Part shown: piece after piece, positions 26,121 to 37,830 of the stretch
Layout of the letters: the number at the start of each line of letters is the position of its first letter
How positions within the stretch are numbered: position 1 is the first letter of the stretch
Source: Typhlomys cinereus
Taxonomy: Eukaryota; Chordata; Mammalia; Rodentia; Platacanthomyidae
Direction: 5' to 3'
DNA: 64,000 nucleotides
Assembly (NCBI GenBank): GCA_023101885.1
Contig: JALPQD010000207.1
Location: 2,202,653-2,266,652, forward strand
Translations under genes and position numbers: made by a program
The notes under the pieces: generated by a model
Database searches by the model: none
Told to the model about the DNA's origin: nothing
What the model saw: the letters and a program-made list of their open reading frames with translations, nothing else

Positions 26121-27736
26121 GTGTGGGCAGGTGACGATAACTTGGACATATATAAATAGACTGATGACATAAGGTCCAGAGCTGGAAATGGGTAGGTAAG
26201 AGGAAGAGTCGTTTGGAAGCCATAAAGAGAGCAAGGATGACACCTCGTCTACTTGCAGGCCCAGGGGTAAGAGAGCTGAGGAGAGACCACCACTGTGCCA
26301 GCCTCCTGGGAAGCAGGCCTTCAGAGAGAAGTATGTTATTTTTCAAACTGGAAACTGAAGAAACTACCTAGAATAATAAAGCATGGGGCAGCAGTGTTTA
26401 ATGGCTGGCTGTAGCACCAGGATCTATGAAGTGAAAGTGTTTCAAAAGTTGGGTCCACCTACAAGATGGGAGCAAAAACAGACATGCAGAGTATTTAGAG
26501 ATGGAGGATGACTCGGACCGCTGTGTTTTTCATGGACACACACATAAACCACATTAAGTATCCGCCTGCCTGTTAGGATAGGGAGTTCAGGACATCCAAG
26601 ACACAGAAAGGTGTTATGGCTTGGGGGAAGAGAAGAGTGTAGGGGAGGGGTCTTGTCAAAGCATTTTTTTTTTCTTCTTGCAAAGTCATCCGTGGAGAGG
26701 CTGAGAGGCAGTGCTACTAAGCACTAGATGATAGATGATTGTATGAAGACAGGCTGTATCAGAAGTGGGACCCATCCTTCCTTTGTCCCACTTTACCCCA
26801 CTTCAGTTCATTTCCCCCAGTCCCAAAGAAAACCCTATTCCTTGTTTTATGACCTATTTTGGCCAGTTCCTCCAGGATCTTGCTTCCCCACTCTGCCATT
26901 CTTTCCCCATTCCGTTGACTTTATTCCCTAACTACTCTCCACTTCTCTTCTTCTTCCAAATTCTTTTCCAAAAATAATTCTCATACCCTCTTCCCTATCT
27001 TCCTTCTCACTTGGCCCACAGATGATAACTATTAGCTCTCGTCCCTGACTCAAGATTTGTATCTTTACAAACTGGATTTGCCTAAAATTCTACTATGACT
27101 ATGTCATCTGTCAATCAAAAGTTAGTGGTTTTTGGAAAATGAGAAAAGTCCACACTTGAACAGCATCACTACTGTCACTTCCTATGCCTTGTCTTTTTTC
27201 TCAATCTGAGATAAATAAATTCAGGATGAATGAGCAAGAAGGCAATAATATATCCTTTAGAGCAGGGAGGGGCTGGTATTCTGCCGGGAATACTTTGACT
27301 TTCAATCGCACACGTTGACATTCTCGAAGTTGATACATGCTGGAATTTTCTGGCATGTTTGTTAATCATTCATCAATACTTGGAGATTGGTGCACTAACA
27401 GTAGATGACTGGGTAGGAGTCAGATTTGAAGCAGACCAGATGCTGTGATTCGTAGGGTGTCCTGTGAGCGTTCATTGACCAGCTTGCCAGCCTGCTGCTT
27501 TGTGGTGCCCCCAGCAGGATCTTTCCAGAACAGATTGCTCCTCCTGCTAATGGTATTATAAAAGAGGTTCTCATACACTATGACTATTTTTGTACAGTTT
27601 TATTGGCAGCAATACAAATGATTCCAGGCCAGCAGGCACTTTATCAAAATGAAATGAGATGAATTTGTACGTAGAGAATTAAATGAAGATAAACTTTTGA
27701 CGAGGCCAAAAGTCTAATTTATTACATATCTCATAG

Positions 27737-27892
27737 GTTGTTCCTGGTGATTCTGAAGCTAAACCTCTGCTCTTCACATTTGTTCCCACTGTCAGAAGAC
27801 TACCAACTCACATTCAGTTGACTGACACTTCTAAATTCCTTGTTAAAATCCCCGAGGAGCCTACTGATAGGAGTCCAGACTCTGTAAATAGG
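27737..27892 (+). CDS. MLIP: MLIP coding exon (N-terminal region, 52 codons)
   Basis: Internal coding exon of MLIP, a muscle- and heart-enriched protein that binds A-type lamins and (as CIP) ISL1, found at the nuclear envelope and in nuclear bodies. Acceptor AG at 27735-27736, donor GT at 27893-27894; 156 nt, phase 0 at both ends, no stop. The translation contains SEAKPLLFTFVPTVRRLPTH and later TSKFLVKIPEE, ending in SVNR. This matches the conserved early part of human MLIP as I recall it (SEAKPLIFTFVPTVRRLPTH, TSKFLVKIPEE, TVNR). The terminal R joins directly to SKS of the next exon, as in the human protein. The exon is too short and too internal to stand out as an ORF and was found by reading for the FTFVPTVRRLP motif. 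The exon with the initiating Met (human MELEKREKRS) was not found in the window and should lie upstream. Confidence 0.95.
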
Positions 27893-28944
27893 GTAGGAAT
27901 ATTTTCATTCTTTTAAAATTTTGGGTGACTAGTTTTGAGATTATCCATAATAATAAAAATCCGAAAATTTTAATCAATGTTTATGTCCTCTGTTTAAACT
28001 GAGATGATTTTGAGCTCTTAAGAATGGTTAAAAATATAATTACAAGGAAGGGCTAGGATTTCCAGCTCAGTGATGGAACACCAGCTTAGATTAAATAACC
28101 CCTGGGCTTCATCCTCAGCTTGTAGATGTAAATTTGGTCTAAGTGTCAACATTTTTGAACTGATTTTTACTCTTTGTAAGAAAATTTCTGCCTCTTGGAA
28201 TCTTTCCACAAAATGTACCTGAAGATGCTAAATAGCTTTAAATGCTTATACATTAATCTTGAAAGAAATTATGAGAGAAAACAACAGGATGCTACTTTTC
28301 TACATGTGATAAATTTTCAACATTAGAATAGTACACGATGTTGGGATAGTGGTGGAAATGTGGCCATGCTTGCATTTTTGTGCTAGACTTTCGGAGATTT
28401 GGATGCTTTGTGAAATCTTTAATGGCACTTATAAAAATGCTCCAATGTGTGTCAAGGTAGTATTTACAAAGAAAGAAAGCATTATGATGAAAAATAGAGA
28501 AAATAAAAGAGCTTAATATCTAACATAGAAAGATTAAAAATATACTATCAAATCACCTTGACAAAGTAATGATTATGGTATATATAATATATATAATTCA
28601 ATAGAAATATTAACCTTAGAACATTAAGTAGTAAAAAGGATATAAAATGATTCACACGTGGATTATGCCTACTTAAAACAGGCAGACATGGAAATTTAAA
28701 ATAAAGATAAATTCTGAGAAAAAGTTGATCAAATAAAAGATGATACAGAAATGGAACTAGAGAGGTAAGTATGGTCAAAATACATAATTTTCAGATAAGG
28801 AATCATCATAGCAAAAACATATTGCTTTGGACAATTAACATAACTAAATAATGAGAAAAGCAGATTTATCAAAGCTTTAAAAATGTACAAATAAGTTTAA
28901 GTAATTAAATTTAGAGCAAATATTTTTTCTTTAAAATGAATTTT

Positions 28945-28976
28945 TTTATTCAATTGTGTGTGTGTGCATGTGTGTA

Positions 28977-29014
<38 letters not shown>

Positions 29015-29231
29015 GTGTGTGTGTAGAACCACGGACAAATTCGGGAACCACCATGGACTGCCTCCACCTCCTCTTTGTTTACTCTGCCCCGGGATTCACA
29101 GGCTCCGCCCTACCAGGACCGGAAACGCAGGCCGCCCCCACTTGTGTCTATAGGCGGAGTCTAGGATCCGAACTCAGGACCTTCTGCCTGTTAAGGCAGA
29201 GGCTTAACCCTTGAACCACCTTTCCAGCCCC
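28945..29231 (-). mobile_element. Young B2-superfamily SINE, copy A
   Basis: Minus-strand insertion flanked by a 14-bp target duplication TTAAAATGAATTTT at 28931-28944 and 29232-29245. On the minus strand it has a tRNA-like head (GGCTGGAAAGGTGGTTCAAG, then a B-box-like GTTCGGATCCT), a GC-rich body, (CA)n and an ATTGAATAAAA end. Several CpGs survive. Very similar to the copies at 34804 and 57708. Confidence 0.85.
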
Positions 29232-29894
29232 TTAAAATGAATTTTAATATTGTTTCATTTATTATTACAAATGAAATGGGATGGGGAACTTTGTGTTATA
29301 TTATTCTTGAATTAACTGAAAAAGATAAATTAATATTTACTTTATGTACATGGAAAATTCTTATCTGAAAAAGTAGCATTATAGTTGTAATCCTGGGGTT
29401 TTCATTGTTGTTATTTAATTTCAAAGATTCACTGGGCCAAATTGTTTCAGAGAAATCTTGACTACTATAGAAAGCACTTCTGAGAAGTGGTTCCTTAACA
29501 ATTTTCAGCTTAGTACAACATATTCATAGGATCTTTTTTTATCAGTTTCTGCAAACAGGGCAAAACTATAGCTAGTATATGCACCAGTCTTGATTGCAGA
29601 TGTCCAGAGCTCCACACAATGATAATATTCACCTATTGATCGCAACGACATATGCAATCAATCTACATCCTTCAAAGCTTAAAATATATTTTCCTAGTTT
29701 TAAACAATTAAATATTAGAAGAGGAAACTTTTCATTTATTCACGTTTGATGACTCTTCCTTCAATATACATTATGAGCAAATAGTGACAACTTGCAGGGC
29801 ATATTCGTTAATGGGAAGGCAAAGAGAGAGAGAAAAACGTGCAACAAAATGTCAGGTGATGCTTATCCTGTGGAATAAGAGCAGTTGAGTAAAC

Positions 29895-30125
29895 AGACCC
29901 CAGTGAACATGCTATGTCTCTGTAGTAAGACGTAAAATCCTCTGGGAATATACCAGAAATGGTATCATTTGGATCATATTCAATTTTTAGCTTGTTGAGG
30001 AGCCTTCACACTGATTTCTAGAGTGACTGAACTAATTTACAGTTCCTTCAGTTCCCTCTTCCCACACCCTCACCAGCATTATTATTTGTATTCTTTTTTT
30101 GTATGTGTGTATGTGTGTGTGTGTG

Positions 30126-30191
<66 letters not shown>

Positions 30192-31815
30192 TATATCTGA
30201 TGGCATTGTGTGTGTCTATGGAGGCCCAAGAGTGACTTTGGGAATTATATTGGATTGCCCTACCTCCTTTTTGCTTTGCTCTAGGGTTTTCCATATTCTG
30301 CCTTCAAGGGCTGGGAGTAAAAGTCGCTGCCATTTCCACTTGGCATTTTTATCTGAGATTCTGGATTCAAACTTAAGTCCTCCAGTTTGTGAATTAGAGG
30401 CTTAACCCCTGAGCCATCTCTCCAGCCCTTATTTGTATTCTTAAACTTATCTGTTGTGACTGGGGTAAGGTGATATGTCAGAGTAGTTTTAGTTTGCATT
30501 TCCTTGATAGCTTGGGAAACTGAATGCTTTGTTTTAGATATTTCTTAGACATTTGAAAAGTTTCTTTCTAGTTCCAAAGCCAAATTTTAAAACTGAGCTG
30601 TTTGCTTTCCTTATCAGTTTTTTGAATTCTTTGTATACTTTAGAGATGAATTCTGTCAGATATGTAGCTAGCAAAGATGTTCTCCCATTCTCTGGGTTGC
30701 CTTTTTGTACAATTTTCAGTTTCTTTTTGCAGAATAGAAGCTTTTAATAAAATCCCATTTTTATTGTTGATTTTAGTTCCTGAGCAAATGAGGTTCCATT
30801 TAGAAGTTTTTATCTAAGCCTATTATTTCAATTATGTTCCCTATTCTTTATATAGAACTTTCGGAATTTCAGGCTTAACATGGAGGTCTTTGATCCATTT
30901 GGAATTGATTTTCATACAGGGTGACAGATAAGAGTCATGTTTCACTTATCGACATGTAGATTTCCAGTTTTTCCTAGCACCATTCGTTGATGATGTTTTC
31001 TTTTGTCCAATGTATAAGTGTGACATCTTTGTCAAAAATCAGATGGCTGTAGGTATGTAAGTTTATATCTGGGTTCTCAATTCTAATTCATTGATTAATG
31101 TATCTGTTTTTGTGCCAGTACCATGCTGTTTTTATTACTGTGACTCCAGAGTATAATTTGAAACAAGGTATCAAGATACTTCCAGTAGTGTTTTTACTAC
31201 TCTGGATTGTTTTGGCGATCTGAGATCTTTGTGCTTCCAAATGAATTTGAGATTTAATAAAAATTTGATTCCATTTAAATGATGGATTATATTGAAATTT
31301 TCCTTAGGATGATATTGAATGTATGCATTGCCTTTGGTAGGAAAATAGCAAGGAAATGGAATTAGTCTAGATGTCCAGATAAATGGATAATGCAAATGAG
31401 GTACATATACACAGTGGAAATACTATTCAACTGTCAAGGAAAATGAAGTCATGAAGTTTGCTCATAAATAGATGGAATTGGAAAATGTTATATTGAGTGA
31501 GATATCCAGACACAGAAAGATAGACATCATATTTTCCCTCTTGAATCTTCAGATTTGGGTACTTAACCATTAATACCTGTAATAGTCAGAAAACTTGAAC
31601 GGGAACATTAAGTGCTTATGTGTGTCTATAAGCCCTTAGAAGTTAAAAGTCCATAGTCAGTGAGAATAATGGAGGCGGGGGGTTAGAAGTTTGAGGGAAG
31701 GGGTATGAGGGTACAGGGCTCTGGAAGGGGCAGGAGAATAACAACTAACACTAAGACTGTAAGATATAGCCAGCCTGAAACCTTCTATATTATAATTTTC
31801 TTAAAAACCACATAT
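29895..31815. mobile_element. 5'-inverted (twin-primed) L1 insertion
   Basis: 29895-31330 reads as L1 ORF2 on the minus strand (landmarks GTTTGCATTTCCTTGATAGC, TTTGATCCATTTGGAATTGA, CAGTACCATGCTGTTTTTAT). From about 31340 the strand flips: the + strand encodes the C-terminal end of L1 ORF2 (DVQING, VHIYTVEYYSTVKENE, MELENVILSEIS) followed by a 3' UTR and A-rich end at about 31815. The two arms meet at neighbouring positions of ORF2, the arrangement expected of twin priming. Frames are decayed and not coding. A SINE is nested at 30096-30428. Confidence 0.78.
30096..30428 (-). mobile_element. B2-superfamily SINE nested in L1
   Basis: Minus-strand SINE with long (GT)n(CT)n(GT)n at 30103-30190, GAGTGACTTTGGGAATTATA, CCTGAGCCATCTCTCCAGCC. 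Perfect 14-bp target duplication TTATTTGTATTCTT at 30082-30095 and 30429-30442 within the inverted arm of an L1, so it postdates that L1. Confidence 0.87.
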
Positions 31816-32110
31816 TTTAAAAAAGAATGTAAAGATTTATACTTTACATAGTGGAACAGAAAGAGAAAGATAAGGTATAGTGGGAAGTGTCTTAAGATGC
31901 TCAAAACAGAAATCGGAGGCAACTAAACAAAGTTCCCAGCACCATTTTATGATACTTCCTACTGAGCTGTTGCTCATAGAGGGTTCAAAGATCCCCCCAA
32001 AAGAACTCAAAGCCCCCCCCTTCAAACAATACAGAATTTGCTATTATTCTTGGTTACTTCTCCAGAAACTGAAATTCAACCTTTGTTGAAGACTCCACAC
32101 ACGTCGATCA

Positions 32111-32254
32111 AAGGATGTGGTAAAAGCAAACTAGAACTGGTCTGGAAGTTTCCTCTTTGCTAGTAAAATTTGATAGTCTAGAAAGGATGTGGTAAAAGCA
32201 AACTAGAGCTGGTCTGGAAGTTTCCTCTTTGCTGGTAAAATTTGATAGTCTAGA
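32111..32254. repeat. 72-bp tandem duplication
   Basis: Two adjacent 72-bp units starting at 32111 and 32183 (each AAGGATGTGGTAAAAGCAAA...) with two differences seen (GAACTGG/GAGCTGG and CTAGTA/CTGGTA). A second small direct repeat, TCTCATCCAACT, follows at about 32292-32320. Confidence 0.9.
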
Positions 32255-33059
32255 AAGTACTCTGCAGGTTGTTTGGGGGAGAAAAAGTAATCTCATCCAA
32301 CTGAGTCTCATCCAACTACGGAAGCTGTAAACTACAAGAGTAACCATTGGTATAGCAGTGGCTTGAATGTTGAGGGGTTGTTAGACAGCTGCTACTCATT
32401 GGATTTAAGGCCCACTTTTGAGCAGGAACACATGCTTGGTACTGTAAACAACATTCAGAACTTGCGGAAAGGGAGATGAGAGGCTCTAGGAGGGAACAAA
32501 CTACTAAGATTTGTTCTGGCTGTCAGGACATGATACCAAACTGCCATCTAAATACTTATTATGATTAGACAAGTTTTCAGCCCTCAACCCTGAAACTTCT
32601 TTTTTTGGGGCGGGGGCTGGAACTATCTTTGAAAAAACTTTATGATATTTTATACCTAAAAGGTAGGAAAGTATTTCATCAGTTGATAACAGTTCTCTAT
32701 GTATTTATACATTATTCAGGGTGATACAACACATTACATTCAAGGGGAACAAAGGTAGAAAACATGAAAAAAAAGTCAGTACTACTTTCTTCTTTCCTAT
32801 GTCATAGACATTCAGACTCAAACTGGAACCTCTAGACAAATTGCTGATGGCAGATCATGAAACATGTTAGCTTCAGTAGCTAGTGAACCAATTACTTATA
32901 ACATATCTACAAATCTAACTATCAGTTATAACCTATTGATTTTGTTTCTCTAAAGAACCTAATTAGCTGACATCATTATTGGTCTTTTATTTCCTCTCCA
33001 CACTGTAAACACTGAGCATGAAGATCTTATATCTTTTTTAAGATATAAAATGCAATATA

Positions 33060-33165
33060 TCTGTTTTATTTTTAATTTAAAATTTCATGAATGTATGCAA
33101 TGTATTTTGATTATATCTGCCAACTACCCCTTCCCATTTCCCCTGCTTATCCTGTCACTTTGTAA
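33060..33165 (-). mobile_element. Old L1 3' end remnant, minus strand
   Basis: AAATTTCATGAATGTATGCA followed by ATGTATTTTGATTATATCTG and CCAACTACCCC is the reverse of an old rodent L1 3' terminus. The L1 at 33166 is inserted at its right side. Confidence 0.5.
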
Positions 33166-35135
33166 CTAATTATTTTTTCCACTCATACAAACATAACAGG
33201 TACACCGGTCCCCTCCCTCCCTCCAATCTCCCACCGCCCTGTGCTCCCCGCCCCTACCCCTCCCTCCCTGTCCCCCAGTGCCTCCCCCTCCCATCTCCGA
33301 AGCTTCCTTTAGTGTGCATGCCAAACTCTCCTCTGGATCCTCCTCTCCAATGAGGTGCAAGGACCCAGGGGCATTTCCCAGAACGCTTTCCTATGTTCCC
33401 CTTAAGCATAGGAACACTACTGTGGCTGTCAATCCCTTGCCTCCAAGGATCCTAGTGCCTTTAGAAAATGCTAGACTTTGTAGGGTCAATAGTGTGTTGG
33501 ACATTGTGCAGGGCATATAAAGTCCAATTATGATTGCTTCAGCGCTAACTTGTATGGAGTATCTTGTATATCATTACTCCTCCCATCCTTGTGCTCTTAC
33601 AATCTTACCGCCCCCTCTTCCGCAAATTTCCCTGAGCTTCTGGATGGGGAGAGATTAGGCTGGCCTAGTTCCAGGTGATTGATATAGAGTCTCTGATATT
33701 CTGGATTATGGTTTGTTGATTTTTTTTTCAGTTTTGCTGCTCCTGCAATGCCTTTGGCTCCACCCTGATGGGTATTGGATGTCACCCCCTGGCCAGGGAT
33801 AAAGACCTGTTAAACTAGAGTCTTGTTATAAGAGTATATTCAAAGGTAGATGTAATAAAAGTAGGAAACCACAGTGAGGGAGGGGTAAATCACCCATTTA
33901 CAAAATGGTTACTTTTTATCTGCCAGACTATATGCCCTCCCCTTTGGTGAGATCATACCCCATCAGTTGTAAATGATCAAGAAGGAAAGTCTGTGAACTT
34001 AACCAGATGTCTCATTACTTACTTGCAGTCCTTGATGATGGCCTATTTTCTCTGCTGTAACATGGTCCCCTCTCTCCTTGTTACTGGTGTGGCCCTCCTT
34101 CCCCATCCCTCCTGTTCATAATCCTTCCAATTACTGTAGGTATTACAGAAATTTATCATTGAGTGTCTCTAAGTGGGTTTAGTACTAGGAGCCAGGTGTA
34201 TTAGGGAGTACATACAGTGCTTAATTTTCTGGGTCTGGGGATACTTCACTCAATATAATTGTTTCTAATTCCATCCATTTCCTGGCAAATTCCATTAATT
34301 CATTATTTTTGATGGCTGAGTAGTACTCCATTGTATAGATATACCACAGTTTCCTTATCCACTCATCAACTGTTGGACATTTGGGCTGATTCCATGACTT
34401 TGCTATTGTAGACAGTGCTGCTATGAACATGGTTGTGCTTGTGCTATCGAGGTGAACCTCTGCTGTATGGGGGGTTATTCCCAAAAGTGGAATCACAGGG
34501 TCATATGGCATTTTGATTTTTAATTTCTTTAAGACTCTCCAGACGGCTCACCAGAGTGGCTATATGAGCCTGCATTCCCACCAGCAATGTAGGAGAGTTC
34601 CCCTCTCTCCACATCCTCTCCAGCATTTGTCGTTGTTTGTATTGTGGATTTTTGCCATCCTGACCGGGGTGAGATGATATCTCAGGGAAGTTTTGATTTG
34701 CATTTCCCCGATGGCTAAGGATGTGGAGCATTTTTAAAGATATTTGTTATGCATTTTAATTTCATCTCTGGTAGTTTCTTTTAATTTCCAGGGCCCATTT
34801 TTTTTATTATTTTTATTATGTATTCAATTGTGCGTGTATGTGTGTGTATATGTATGTATGTGTGTAGAACCACGGGCGAATTCGGGAACCACCATGGACC
34901 ATCTCCACCGCCTCCACCTCCTCCTTGTTTACTCTGCCCCGGGATTCACAGGCTCTGCCCTACCAGGACCAGGAATGCAGGCCGCCCTCGCTTCCGTCCG
35001 TCATCTATACGTGGGGTCTAGGATCCGAACTCGGAACCTTCCACCTGCAAGGCAGAGGCTTAACCCTTGAGCCACCTCTTCAGCCCCCCAGGGCCCATTT
35101 TTTAATTGGGCCATTTATGAAACTTCTTTTTTGTG
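33166..35135 (-). mobile_element. 5'-truncated L1 (3' UTR plus partial ORF2), minus strand
   Basis: Left end is the L1 3' end (TTCCACTCATACAAACATAA, GGTACACCGG, C/T-rich tract), followed rightwards by the 3' UTR, then ORF2 C-terminus at 34221-34740 on the minus strand (MPYDPVIPLLGI, TMFIAALSTIAKSWNQPKCP, YTMEYYSAIKNNELMEFARK). A frame change near 34505 separates the two ORF2 pieces, so it is non-functional. It sits in the 3' end of an older minus-strand L1 (33060-33165) and is interrupted by the SINE at 34804-35087. Confidence 0.85.
34804..35087 (-). mobile_element. Young B2-superfamily SINE, copy B, nested in L1
   Basis: Minus-strand SINE inserted into a minus-strand L1. Perfect 16-bp target duplication CCAGGGCCCATTTTTT at 34788-34803 and 35088-35103. 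Head, B-box region, body and the (CA)n-ATTGAAT tail match copies A and C. The nesting shows it is younger than the L1. Confidence 0.87.
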
Positions 35136-35860
35136 ATGAAAGGTGTTTATACAGAAAATCACAACTGACCAGAGTGCAGAGAATTATGTGACTTTCGACT
35201 ATTTGGCCCTAAACACGAAATCTAAATGATCTCTTCCTCTTTCTCTCTTCTTTCTCTCTCTTCTCTTTTCTTCCCTTCTTTCTCTCTTTCTCCCCCTCCC
35301 CACACCTTCCAAGGCTCAGTGAATGTCCCAGCAGAGGGAGCTTTAAAAATGTGAGGTGAAGCTGGAAGAGCGGGAATAGTGCAGCAGACAGTATCATTTG
35401 TACACGACAGGGCTTCTGCATCCATGAACGTTGCAGCTGTGTCTATTCCCACAAGACCTGCACAAGATTTGGTCGATCATTTGGTCGATCAACATTTCAG
35501 CACAGAAGGGGAAAGACCTTAAGAGGCTCCAACCCTTCCTGAAAGACCACTGAGGGTTAATGCTGGATAAGAGAGGTGCAGGGAGCTACTTTCTTCAGTG
35601 GTGTACCCAGTGATACGCCATCCATGCTCTAGCAAGTGAGAAGGCACAAGCCACTAAAGGCAACCTGAATGTACCTCAGTGGGCCACACAGGTAGAAAGA
35701 TATGAAAGGGGCGAGACAAGTAGGGAAGAAGAAGTCTTGCAATAGGAAAAGGAGGAGGATGGGATTGAGTAATAAGGGTAAGAATGACATAAAATTTGTT
35801 GTATCCATGTACAACACTCTAAAGAAATTAAAATAAATTATAAGAAAGATATAACAATGA
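35136..35860 (+). mobile_element. Old rodent L1 3' UTR, + orientation
   Basis: ATACAGAAAATCACAACTGA, GACCAGAGTGCAGAGAATTA and GGCCCTAAACACG are the + strand counterpart of the minus-strand sequence at 46861-46920. Later ACAAGACCTGCACAAGATTT and an A-rich end near 35820-35860. Contains a CT-rich tract (35230-35310) and a 12-bp direct repeat TTTGGTCGATCA at about 35467-35490. Confidence 0.6.
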
Positions 35861-36359
35861 AATGGATTAGAGAAAGACAGAGTAATCCTGATCAGATAGT
35901 GCGTGTTTTACCCAGACTATTTAATCACCAATAGCATTAAGCAGTTTGGATTGAGAATATAAGTTACCTTTTCAATTTATTTGTATCTAATGCATTAACT
36001 ACTATTTTTGTACATATAATACATTCATTTTAACACACATTAAATTATCCAGTATATTTGAACTTGTTAGTATTTAACAATTTAACTTGTTTTTGAACTA
36101 ATTTTAGCCTTATAGAAAAATTGCAAAAAAGAAAGTAATAATCATAAAAATGTTATTAAAAGAAGGAATTTTACATTGGACCTTTAAAACAAAGTCTGTC
36201 CATGGCTGTTATTTGTAAAAAAGTTTCATAGCTTGATAAAGTTATATTAATCCTAGCCATATAAACATTGAGTATTTATAGAAAAAGAATAAAGTAGAAA
36301 ATTATCAACCCAAAATGAAATAATTACTTAAAATATTTTGTACTAAACATACCATTTTC

Positions 36360-36575
36360 TGTGTGTTTTTGGGAGGAAGTAGTACATGTATACACAATTG
36401 TGTATGTAGATGTACTCTGCTGTGTAGAGGTCTGGATCTTGTCTTTGTGCCCCAATGTGGGGTTAGGATGGGTGTTACCAAATCCAGCTTTTTTTTTTTT
36501 TAAGTGGATGTTGCGGATCTGAACTCAGGCATCAGGCTTGCACAGAGGTGTCTTCTCAAGTCCTTTGGTCATTTT
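36360..36575 (-). mobile_element. Probable old B2/B4-type SINE
   Basis: Contains a T-run then GGATCTGAACTCAGGCATCA and GGCTTGCACAGAGG, like the reverse complement of an old rodent tRNA-derived SINE, with a GT-rich left part. Strongly diverged. Confidence 0.4.
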
Positions 36576-36835
36576 ATTTTTTTATGCCCTATCCTTAAGT
36601 TCTTTAGCCTGTTTTTTGTCATTCTTGTACTGATGTTGTTTCTCCTTTCAAATGTCTGCAGAGATCCATGTTCTTCTGCTCACTCTTCAGAGGACTTTTT
36701 CTTTCCCCCTCCTGGATGAGTAAAGGAAACATTTCACTAAACCCTTGACCAATCCATAGCACATTTGTTTCATTAATGTCTTTACCGTCTCTCTCTCTCT
36801 CTCTCTCTCTCTCCTCCCTTTATTTCTTTCTCTTT

Positions 36836-37262
36836 GTCATAGTTAGATACAGGTGTCACCTTGATGATTGAGGGTTTGAGTTCTGGGCATATATATATAA
36901 AATTAGTATTTGAGTTAAGCTCAGAGCAAACCTGAAGGAGATTGTCTCGATGATGGGGAAGGCCCAGCCCACGGTGGGCAGGACTAGTCTCCAAGCAGGT
37001 ACATAAAATGGAGGGACCTGTCTGAGAAAGGGGCAAACTTGTGTACACTTGGCCAGATATGCTAGTCTGGCAAGTAAGGATTATCCCTCTCCCGACCATT
37101 ATGTGGATATGGCATGGCCAATTCCTTGACCCTTGTTGTTGGTGTGGGCTCTCCTGCCAAGCTGGACAAACAAACGTAACCAGGAATCATAAGAGAAAAT
37201 AAACCTTGTTCCTTTACATTGTTTTGTCATGATTTTATCAGTGACCATGCAGAATAACCACA
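36836..37262 (+). mobile_element. URR1-like DNA element, family 1
   Basis: CATAGTTAGATACAGGTGTC, GGAAGGCCCAGCCCACGGTG, CTAGTCTGGCAAGTAAGGAT, CAGGAATCATAAGAGAAAAT, TTTATCAGTGACCATGCAG. Preceded by (CT)n at 36788-36812. Confidence 0.62.
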
Positions 37263-37399
37263 ATACTCTCTCACAACTTACTAGGAAACAGCTATGTTTA
37301 CTTGTAGATGTTGAGTCTGAACCCTGTCTTATTATTGTCTTGAGCCAGACAGACAGGGGGCTAGTAAAAATAAACCATGAAATCTCTCTTAGGTCAGTG

Positions 37400-37401
<2 letters not shown>

Positions 37402-37455
<54 letters not shown>
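37402..37455. repeat. (AT)n microsatellite
   Basis: About 27 uninterrupted AT units directly before a minus-strand SINE; about 375 bp upstream of the MLIP exon at 37831. Confidence 0.95.
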
Positions 37456-37456
<1 letters not shown>

Positions 37457-37458
<2 letters not shown>

Positions 37459-37700
37459 TCCCCTGTATGCACATGTGTGTCTTTGTGTGTGTTCCTATGT
37501 ATCAGAAGTATTGATGGTGGCCCAAAGGTGACTTTCGGAATCATCCTGGATTGCTTCTACTTCCTTTTTTGATTCACCCTAGGAATTTCCATACTCCACC
37601 TTCCAGGGCCTGAAGTGCAGGCCACTGCCAATCTGGGATCTGAACTCAAGTCTTTCTGCTTTGGAGGCGGGTCTTAACCTCTGAGCCATCTCTCCAGCAA
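37457..37700 (-). mobile_element. Older B2-superfamily SINE next to (TA)n
   Basis: Minus-strand copy directly after a (TA)n tract: AAAGGTGACTTTCGGAATCA, CTCCACCTTCCAGGGCCTG, TCTGAACTCAAGTC, CTGAGCCATCTCTCCAGC. Ends about 130 bp before the frameshifted MLIP exon. Confidence 0.8.
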
Positions 37701-37830
37701 TATACACACACACACATATATATGTATATATAATTAATAAGAAGGCCAAACCTTTCAGTGATTTTTGTTAACAGCAGGATGCATTTATCATCCCCACGTC
37801 AACATTTTCATTTCTATATCTCTGTTGCAG

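Larger units (their letters stand above)
1..27736 (+). other. MLIP: MLIP 5' intron (partial)
   Basis: Intronic DNA upstream of the first exon seen. Recognised repeats are listed separately. I recognise no exon, RNA gene or repeat in 614-1435, 1836-2640, 2990-4350, 5346-7585 (apart from a GT repeat and an X-box motif), 9607-10520, 12572-14999, 15476-16284, 16471-17504, 18510-21579, 21634-23226, 23502-24105, 25464-26067 and 26121-27736. Short open frames in these stretches have no splice context, no recognised protein similarity and no codon bias that I could see. Alternative MLIP first exons could be hidden here, as they would be short and partly untranslated. Confidence 0.8.
27893..37830 (+). 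other. MLIP: MLIP intron between the 52-codon exon and the frameshifted exon
   Basis: About 9.9 kb from donor GTAGGA (27893) to acceptor TTGCAG (37830). Contains a young SINE, a twin-primed L1 with nested SINE, a 72-bp tandem duplication, an L1 with nested young SINE, a URR1-like element, a (TA)n tract and a SINE, all listed separately. Nothing recognised in 27893-28930, 29246-29890, 32260-33055 or 35870-36350; these are AT-rich. Confidence 0.85.

Noticed and set aside
1..27736. Search for the first MLIP coding exon (human MELEKREKRS)
   Set aside because: No matching sequence with a donor was found; it is presumed to lie upstream of the window.
34221..34731. L1 ORF2-like protein as a possible gene
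   Set aside because: 5'-truncated L1 with a frame break near 34505 and a nested SINE; a dead retrotransposon.
37765..37830. Extension of the open frame upstream of 37831
   Set aside because: This part precedes a good acceptor (TCTGTTGCAG) and has no similarity to MLIP; it is intron read-through.
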